A stretch of DNA of 47,263 bases from the NCBI RefSeq assembly GCF_011059135.1, contig NZ_JAALGD010000024.1:1-47263 (forward strand), given 5' to 3'. The notes under the pieces are model-generated. The model made no database searches, was not told where the DNA came from, and was given only the letters and a program-made list of their open reading frames with translations. A program made the translations under genes and the position numbers. This DNA comes from Brevibacillus sp. SYP-B805 (lineage in GTDB: Bacteria; Bacillota; Bacilli; Brevibacillales; Brevibacillaceae). The stretch's first letter is position 1. The number at the start of each line of letters is the position of its first letter. Of this stretch, positions 42,095 through 47,263 are shown piece after piece.

Positions 42095-42235
42095 TTATAA
42101 TGATAAAGCCAACCATCCGGATGGCTTTACGTGCACAGACAACGTTCTTTCTCCAATAAGCTCATGAAAGTAACCTGCTGCCGCCTGCGCAGCAAACCGG
42201 TTGGTAATCAACCGCTCGTAAAAATCGGCAATCAT
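42095..42235 (-). CDS. Possible small protein after the comM remnant, 46 aa
   Basis: ATG at 42235 follows the comM stop by 3 nt (GATGAGGA upstream). The frame reads MIADFYERLITNRFAAQAAAGYF, then HELIGERTL, a helical N-terminus, then runs through a hairpin (AAAGCCA/TGGCTTT, 42105-42131) and stops. It looks like the start of a longer protein that has been cut short. The family is not recognised. Confidence 0.35.
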   Translation of the reverse strand: MIADFYERLITNRFAAQAAAGYFHELIGERTLSVHVKPSGWLALSL

Positions 42236-42238
42236 TCC

Positions 42239-42727
42239 TCATCCCATCACGCCGCGATCCAACGCCCGGTACCGGATCGCTTCCGCCACATGGGCCGCCT
42301 CGATCTGTTCCGCTCCCGCCAGGTCGGCGATGGTGCGGGCCACCTTGACGATGCGGTCGTAGGCGCGGGCGCTCAGGCCGAGCCTCTCGAAGGCCAACTG
42401 CAGCAGATCCTGGCCGTCTTTGTTCATGCGGGCAAACCGCCGCAGCTCCTCCCCGCTCATCGCGCTGTTGAACGGAAACTGTGGTCGCCGGGAAAAACGC
42501 TCGCATTGAATCTCACGGGCCGCTTCAACCCGCTTGCGGATCGTCTCCGACGGCTCTCCCGCCGCTCGTTCGTGAAGCAGCTGCACCGGCACGCGCGGCA
42601 CCTCCAGATGCAGGTCGATCCGGTCGAGCAGCGGTCCGGACAGCTTGGCCCGGTATTTTTGGATCTGCTGCGGCGAGCAGGTGCATTCGCGTTGGTCGCG
42701 GGAGCCGTAGAAGCCGCACGGACAAGC
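42239..42727 (-). pseudogene. comM: C-terminal fragment of ComM (YifB-type Mg-chelatase-like ATPase)
   Basis: The minus-strand frame carries the C-terminal third of the ComM/YifB family: ACPCGFYGSRDQRECTCSP, QKYRAKLSGPLLDRIDLHLEVPRV, then FARMNKDGQDLLQLAFERLGLSARAYDRIVKVARTIADL and AHVAEAIRYRALDR. Intact proteins of about 500 aa have NPCPCG at the start of this block; here the match begins abruptly at the second residue of that motif (about 42727). Beyond that, the DNA belongs to the HTH gene on the other strand. The ATPase Walker motifs are absent from the window. Confidence 0.88.
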
Positions 42728-42750
42728 GTGAAGAAAACACCGTTGACATT

Positions 42751-43182
42751 TTGATTGAAAAAGATGCTTCATTGTCACCAGCCTTGCCTGAGGATGACAC
42801 TCCTGGAGGTAGGCTGCGGCGCGCTCGTCTTTCGAAAAACATGCTGCTCGTCGATCTTGCCAAAGCAACTGGTCTTAGCGTCGTATCGTTACGATTGGCT
42901 GATCAGAACAAGACAGCAATAACACCCCCTAACCTAAGAGTTCTGGCTGATGCTCTTGGTGTTTCCGTTGCATATCTTGGATGTTTTGAAAACCTTCCCG
43001 AGGAAACCCTTGGCCAACAAATTAAAAAAGCACGATTGTATCATGGTTATACCAAAGTAGGGTTCGCTAGGATTTTTGGGTTAAGTGCCCGAATGATTCA
43101 AGGTTGGGAGAAAGACGAGTATCTTCCCACAGAAAAGTATATGACCACCCTTTCTAAATTTCTTAAAATATTTGAGAAGTAG
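42751..43182 (+). CDS. Helix-turn-helix protein, 5' truncated
   Basis: About 137-143 codons. There are two XRE-like HTH units: RLRRARLSKNMLLVDLAKATGLSVVSLRLADQ and QIKKARLYHGYTKVGFARIFGLSARMIQGWEKDEY. Only weak TTG starts (42751, 42772) are available, and the frame is open straight into the antisense of comM, so the native start was probably lost at the junction near 42727. Codon use is AT-richer than comM. A terminator follows. Confidence 0.6.
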   Translation: MIEKDASLSPALPEDDTPGGRLRRARLSKNMLLVDLAKATGLSVVSLRLADQNKTAITPPNLRVLADALGVSVAYLGCFENLPEETLGQQIKKARLYHGYTKVGFARIFGLSARMIQGWEKDEYLPTEKYMTTLSKFLKIFEK

Positions 43183-43186
43183 CGAG

Positions 43187-43217
43187 AGCCCTTCCGATCA
43201 TGGAAGGGCTTCTGATT
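43187..43217 (+). terminator. Terminator of the HTH gene
   Basis: Perfect 9-bp stem AGCCCTTCC / GGAAGGGCT (43187-43195, 43202-43210), then TCTGATTTT. Confidence 0.8.
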
Positions 43218-43541
43218 TTGGAGATAGTCCCCTTTCAATTTAAAAGGGGATATTGCTGTCATTTTTGGGGAACAAATATGTCTCCTAACCCATCGAAAGA
43301 CGACGAGAGGGCCAAATTCATCTTTGGACTTATAAACTCGGGTTTTATTAATACCTAATCCTTGAGAAATCAAGGGTTTCCATGACATATGTTAAGTGAT
43401 CCCGACTAGGTCAGACGCGACACCCCCCAGTAAATTTAGGACGAAAACGTTTCTTTCTTGTGCTGGTATTATCCATAACGACGCTGTTACTGCTCTTTAC
43501 GAATTCCTCCTTGTATATTGGTTTTTCAACCAGTGGTAGAT
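43218..43541. other. Interval without a supported gene
   Basis: About 320 bp of mixed composition between the HTH terminator and the AT-rich membrane gene. A minus-strand frame (43098-43388) is open but has no ribosome binding site and runs antisense into the HTH gene. No terminal repeats or tRNA-like fold were seen. It may contain the junction of an insertion. Confidence 0.4.
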
Positions 43542-44774
43542 TTAATTTTGGGTTATAGTAAATGGTTGTTTTACGTCAGAAATACGATTAATTTTATATG
43601 ATTCTTTTTCTTTTATCATCTCAAACTCAAGATACTTTACATCATTTTTGTAATATTCCACAACATATAGATACTCCGTAGTACCTTTAGATTTTTCTTG
43701 ATCAATCGCCTCAAAGATTTGATAGTTTATTGGAATATTTTCCGTATTTTTAATATTCCAAAGCTCTTTTAATGTATCTTTAGGTACTAGTGAATATGGA
43801 AATTTACTATAAATGTTCCAAGATAGAGTATTAATAAACGAAGCAGCATCCTTCGTTATTAAAGAATGGTAATAAGTTTTAATTGTTTTCACTGCACCGC
43901 TATCACCATTTTTATACGTTTTCACCTTTATTGGTGCAGAAAGTTCAATAATTTCTAGTTTATCAATTTTTGAAAGAGGAATAACCACAGAAGTGGTGTT
44001 ATCAAATGATAAATCATAACCATAAAAATAATTATTTACGATATCTATATAGAGGTAGCGTTTAAATTGATTGTTACTATATATATCAGCAAATTTCAAG
44101 GAACCACCTTTATTATTGAGAGCTTTCTCTACGTTAATTGTTTGGTCCGATATTCCAGAATAGATAAGAGAAATTATTAAAGAGAATACCAAAAGCAATA
44201 GGTGGAACAGATTATCACTTATTTTAAATTCTTTACTTTTATTATTATATTTTTCATTTTTAATGAATCCGATACCGTTTTTCTTATTTGTACTTTTTTC
44301 AATTATGTATAAACCAATTAAAAAATAAGTAAAAAGAACACAATAGTAAAAAATATTAATAATTAGAATTACTCCATCTATGTAACCGAGCAAATACCTT
44401 AAGTTTTCATTGTTAATGTTGTATAAGATGCATCCTAATACTACCAGCCAGATCACAACAGTTATGAAAAACAAAGTAGAAAAAAGTGACCAATAATAAA
44501 CTTTGATTTTATTAACGACTGTAGTTTCTTTAAGGTATTTGAATAAAATTAATGCAAATGCCATTGAAATTACAAAAATATATAATATTTTTAATCCGTT
44601 TTTTATATAAAATTCAAAAGATGCGCTAACACCAGATAAGTCGAAAAATAAAGGCTTCTTCTTTAAAGAACCTAATAGCCCTTGAACATAAAAAAAACCA
44701 ATAGTATAAACAATAAACGGGATTAACAACCAATAATCTTTTATTTTCTCAGCAGCTTTTTTTAAATCTTCCAT
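43542..44774 (-). CDS. AT-rich membrane protein with C-terminal extracytoplasmic domain
   Basis: 410 aa, unrecognised. The N-terminal part has about five hydrophobic segments (LIPFIVYTIGFFYV, ILYIFVISMAFALILF, FFITVVIWLVVLGCILY, ILIINIFYYCVLFTYFLIGLY, LLLLVFSLIISLIY). The C-terminal 200 residues are soluble; the end (VKTIKTYYHSLITKDAASFINTLS, then YLYVVEYYKNDVKYLEFEMIKEKESYKINRI) has the outline of an NTF2-like domain such as DUF4878. Lys/Asn/Ile-rich composition and A/T-ending codons contrast strongly with the GC-rich genome, so it is probably acquired by transfer. A GGGAG lies about 12 nt before the ATG. Confidence 0.75.
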   Translation of the reverse strand: MEDLKKAAEKIKDYWLLIPFIVYTIGFFYVQGLLGSLKKKPLFFDLSGVSASFEFYIKNGLKILYIFVISMAFALILFKYLKETTVVNKIKVYYWSLFSTLFFITVVIWLVVLGCILYNINNENLRYLLGYIDGVILIINIFYYCVLFTYFLIGLYIIEKSTNKKNGIGFIKNEKYNNKSKEFKISDNLFHLLLLVFSLIISLIYSGISDQTINVEKALNNKGGSLKFADIYSNNQFKRYLYIDIVNNYFYGYDLSFDNTTSVVIPLSKIDKLEIIELSAPIKVKTYKNGDSGAVKTIKTYYHSLITKDAASFINTLSWNIYSKFPYSLVPKDTLKELWNIKNTENIPINYQIFEAIDQEKSKGTTEYLYVVEYYKNDVKYLEFEMIKEKESYKINRISDVKQPFTITQN

Positions 44775-44878
44775 ATAGTTCTTCTACTCCCATTATCTAT
44801 TTACTCAATTGTTAATACAGAAATTGTCCCCACTATTTAGACTAAGTAATTTACTCTAGTCCTCGTAATGTATTTTTG

Positions 44879-45969
44879 TTACTCACATGCCACACCGTCA
44901 TTATCCCGGTCAAGCTTTGGTCGATATCCTGGCTCCCCACGATATATAGGAGCAGCTCCGGCAGCTCTGGCTTCACTGCAGTTCGCGTAGAACACGTCAT
45001 TCATTATTTTTGGACCTCTTGTGATGGTTGTTGTGCTGCTGGCCGCGGTTTTGGTTTGTGTGTGGAAGGCGTGCTTTTGCCCGTTCCTGGTCCGTTTTTC
45101 TTCACGACCTCAGTATGATAACCGTCTTCCTGAGCATAGTTCTCAATCGACCAGATACCTACACCTGCTTTCTGCGCCTTAGCCTGGATCTCGCGATACT
45201 TGTCCACTTACTTCACGTTCGGGACATAAACGTATGCGACGCGGGCCAGTCCTTTCTCAAATAAGGCTTCTTGAACAGACTTCCCATCCACGTACACGTA
45301 GTAAAGTAGGCGTCCGTACTTATCGGGACCGTTGGTAACATCCTGCTCAAGTTCAACAGTTTTTCCGGTTACCATTTGCTTGGTGAACGCAGCAGCCTCT
45401 TTACCAAAAGGTTGCTCTCCTAACTGCGGATGGTGCGTTTCCGGGGTATCAACCAGCAAGAACCGGATCGTCTCCTCTTTGCCGTTCAGTTCCAATTTGA
45501 TTGTGTCCCCGTCGATAGCCTCGATGACTTTGTCTTTGATTCGGGCGGGAGCAACGGTCGTTTGTTTAGTGGGTTCCTTCGATGTTGTAGATGTCACTTT
45601 TGATACCGCTGCTGTTGTTGAAGCTGTCGTCCCCACTGCCTTCGTCGTTGATTGCTCCGTTGAAGTACTGATTCCTGTTGCTGCCTCTGTATTCTGCGGT
45701 TCCTTTCCTGATGAACTCGACTGGCTCGTTGAAGTGGAGTTAACCGGAACTGTTTTTGCGGATTCATCTGCATTAAGCCAGCCAAGAAAAGTCAGGGCAA
45801 AGAATGAAGCTCCTCCAGCCAACCACTTCCCTGTTTTGTTTCCCAATCCTTTCTGATACGCTTGGTAACCAAGAATGCAGACTAGACCGAAAAGAAGGAT
45901 TCCCACCCAATACGTAATGATGAAGTAAATGATAAACCCAATGATAATGAGACCGATGATATACTGCAT
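44879..45969 (-). pseudogene. Thermonuclease-excalibur protein gene with a stop and a frameshift
   Basis: From ATG at 45969 (AAGGAGGAAGAAGGAA upstream): two membrane segments (YIIGLIIIGFIIYFIITYW), a Ser/Thr-rich linker, then an SNase domain (VIEAIDGDTIKLEL, TIRFLLVDTPETHHP, FGKEAAAF, DKYGRLLYYVYVDG, with the catalytic Arg/Glu/Arg kept). A TAA at 45208-45210 replaces the Tyr expected in PNVKYVDKYREIQ, and the same frame continues to 45004 (KAGVGIWSIENYAQ). One base then appears missing from an A-run, after which an excalibur calcium-binding motif (NCSEARAAGAAPIYRG, LDRDNDGVACE) runs to 44879. Two lesions argue for decay. Confidence 0.85.
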
Positions 45970-46065
45970 TTCCTTCTTCCTCCTTCTTCTTTCAGAATAG
46001 AGGGATAGGACTTTTGTCATCAAGGGAGATGTTTCGACAGAAACCGACATAAAGAATCAACAACA

Positions 46066-46105
46066 AACCCGCCTCTGCTTATTGCGGAGACGGGTTCTTT
46101 CCTTT
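46066..46105. terminator. Hairpin between the nuclease and restriction remnants
   Basis: Stem AACCCG.CTC / GAG.CGGGTT around 46066-46096 with a 10-nt loop. It is T-rich on the plus strand (TCTTTCCTTTT) and has a GTTTGTTG tail on the minus strand. It is the likely terminator of the Mrr-type gene. Confidence 0.6.
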
Positions 46106-46567
46106 TACACCGCTTTTGTATTCCTACATTTGGGGTATGCTGAGCAACCGTAAAACTCTCCTCTGGGTCCTTTTCTCAGCACCATCTGGTTACCACACCG
46201 GTCACATATTAGTTGTTTTTGAGGCATTTGTTCTATCACTTGTTTCGGATTTGGTTTCGCTGCAGGGTTCATCTGGAGAATCATCTCTACAAGTGATTCG
46301 CGGTTGATCAACCGAACGCCATTTGATTTCCCCAGCTCATATGCAGCGTTAGTAAAGTCGCGGTTTGTAACTACCCAAGCCTCTGTAGCTCAATAATGAG
46401 CTTTTGAAGTGGTCACCTGTTGAACGGCTTCAACACCAACGTTTTTACTGTATCTCTTCGCTTGGACAACAATCTTTTTTTCCGTCCTTCTCAAGAACCA
46501 AGTCTGCCCCATAATCTCCAGTAGCTCTTGTCACTTTGGTCTTGTTCGGCACTGGGTTGGGTAATTT
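46105..46567 (-). pseudogene. Mrr-type restriction endonuclease, frameshifted, with a stop and 5' truncated
   Basis: Read across frames, the minus strand encodes an Mrr-cat domain: ATGDYGADLVLEKDGKK, then IVVQAKRYSKNVGVEAVQQV, KAHY-stop-ATEAWVVTNRDFT and GVRLINRESLVEMI. A topoisomerase-type zinc finger follows (LICDRCGNQMVLRKGPRGEF, GCSAYPKC). The PD-(D/E)xK residues (Asp of GADL, QAK) are visible. Seven A residues where six are expected cause a frameshift near 46475, a TGA interrupts KAHY(G)A (about 46390), and the N-terminus is absent, ending near the IS3 element. A non-functional remnant of a type IV-like restriction enzyme. Confidence 0.85.
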
Positions 46568-46637
46568 GGACTTTCATCAATCCTCTTTACACGGAGTTAA
46601 GACTAAGGATAACTTTGTGTAAAGGGGTTGTTTTTCT

Positions 46638-46928
46638 ATGGTGCGTAAAAAGTATGACAAAGCCTTCAAGATAGCTGCCGTGATGCAGATCATGGATGAA
46701 GGAAAGAAGGTCTCCCATGTTGCGAAGGCTTTAGGCATTCTTCCTACGATGCTGAGCCGATGGGTGTATGAATATCAAACACACGGTGATGAAGCATTTA
46801 CAGGTAACGGGAAACCAATCGCCAACAAGGATCTCGAAATCAGACGGCTACAAAAGCGCTTGGAAGAACTCGAAAGGGAGAATGAGATTTTAAAAAAGTT
46901 TCAGGCATTCTTGAAGGAGCCCGAGTAG
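46638..46928 (+). CDS. IS3-family transposase OrfA
   Basis: 96 aa. HTH of the IS3 OrfA type (YDKAFKIAAVMQIMDEGKKVSHVAKALGILPTMLSRWVYEY), then a leucine-zipper region (LEIRRLQKRLEELERENEILKKF). It binds the IS ends and, by frameshifting, forms the N-terminus of the OrfAB transposase. GTGTAAAGGGG precedes the ATG. Confidence 0.92.
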   Translation: MVRKKYDKAFKIAAVMQIMDEGKKVSHVAKALGILPTMLSRWVYEYQTHGDEAFTGNGKPIANKDLEIRRLQKRLEELERENEILKKFQAFLKEPE

Positions 46929-47263
46929 CCAAGTATCGGTTTATTCAAAGCCACGTAAAAATCTATCCCGTCCGGCTCATGTGTAAAGTGCTTGGAATCA
47001 GCCCCCAAGGGTATTATGACTGGAAGAAACGCAGAAAAAGTCAACGAACCATCGACCAGGAAATTCTCGAGGAAGCCATTCTGCAAGTGTACAAAGAATT
47101 CAAGGGTCGATATGGCAGTCCCCGGATCGCTGTAGCGTTGTGCAAACGCGGCTTGTTTACCAGCAAGAACCGTGTCGCTCGCCTTATGCAGCGGATGGGA
47201 CTGGCTGCCGTTTCTTATCGAAAACGAAGTCGGATCGGACGGAAACCAAAAGGATCGGGAATC
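46886..47263 (+). CDS. IS3-family transposase OrfB, partial
   Basis: The -1 frame opens at 46886 and runs off the window. It reads KKVSGILEGARVAKYRFIQ, VRLMCKVLGISPQGYYDWKKR (HTH_21), then YKEFKGRYGSPRIAVALCKRG. The catalytic DDE integrase core lies beyond the edge. There is no start codon of its own; it is expected only as the OrfAB fusion. Confidence 0.9.
46892..46898 (+). promoter_or_regulatory. Programmed -1 frameshift site A AAA AAG
   Basis: The heptamer AAAAAAG is in the correct phase (A AAA AAG) in the zone where OrfA and OrfB overlap. Slippage by -1 joins EILKK of OrfA to VSGILEG of OrfB, the standard way IS3 elements make their transposase. Confidence 0.85.

Larger units (their letters stand above)
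46570..47263 (+). mobile_element. IS3-family insertion sequence, right part outside the window
   Basis: Contains the orfA and orfB frames of an IS3-family (IS150-like) element. The left end should lie between about 46567, where the interrupted restriction gene stops matching, and the orfA start; I could not identify the exact terminal repeat because the right end is not in the window. Confidence 0.8.

Noticed and set aside
43098-43388. A 96-codon minus-strand frame
   Set aside because: No ribosome binding site, half of it is antisense to the HTH gene, and no recognisable domain.

Overview
The window reads as chromosome of a spore-forming member of the Bacillales, probably Brevibacillus/Paenibacillaceae-like and possibly thermophilic. 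The evidence is a type B RNase P RNA, an alpha/beta-type small acid-soluble spore protein, AAGGAGG ribosome binding sites, frequent GTG/TTG starts, and Bacillus-type YfkAB, YqkB-like and LytST proteins. Base composition is GC-rich up to about 41 kb and clearly AT-richer and patchier after that.

Left part (0-23.7 kb): housekeeping and stress genes. In order these are a hypothetical gene, endonuclease IV, an HD-GYP protein, and an acetate-uptake block: LytS/LytR sensor-regulator, DUF485 protein and two tandem ActP symporters. The block has a legible promoter with LytTR-like tandem repeats, -35/-10 and a cre box. Next come a glutamine-dependent asparagine synthetase, a MITE-like palindromic element, a GDYXXLXY/DUF2157 pair, rnpB, a YqkB-like protein, a gamma carbonic anhydrase, a DUF1385 protein, YfkAB, a SASP, a nitrilase-family amidase, a LysM/coiled-coil protein, class I fumarase, a secreted beta-propeller protein, a TPR-like protein and an MBL-fold hydrolase.

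Middle (23.9-31.1 kb, all minus strand): one apparent operon transcribed from about 31.05 kb. It encodes an acyl-CoA dehydrogenase-family protein, an undescribed 73-aa protein, an APH-family kinase, an MDR oxidoreductase, an SDR, an acyl-CoA synthetase and a phosphotriesterase-like lactonase. Its strong promoter overlaps a 20-bp palindromic operator. The combination resembles the logic of 4-hydroxyacid catabolism (lva pathway of Pseudomonas, ACAD10/11 of mammals) with a lactonase added. It is my leading candidate for an undescribed catabolic system: lactone to hydroxyacid to acyl-CoA to phosphoryl-acyl-CoA to beta-oxidation.

Anaerobic/fermentative block (31.8-41.2 kb): a Crp/Fnr regulator (ArcR-like) convergent with arcABDC (arginine deiminase pathway), then a LuxR-type regulator with an apparent internal deletion, L-lactate dehydrogenase, a DoxX protein, a broken universal stress protein gene and an intact two-domain universal stress protein. 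A near-perfect TTGTGA-N6-TCACAA site lies upstream of arcA.

Right end (41.2-47.3 kb): a decaying, mobile region. It holds a short secreted protein, a 108-bp degenerate copy of part of a nuclease gene, a comM gene cut in its middle and joined to a 5'-truncated HTH gene, an AT-rich membrane protein, a thermonuclease-excalibur gene with a stop and a frameshift, an Mrr-type restriction gene with a frameshift and a stop, and the start of an IS3-family element with a classical A AAA AAG slippery site. No tRNA genes and no CRISPR array were seen.
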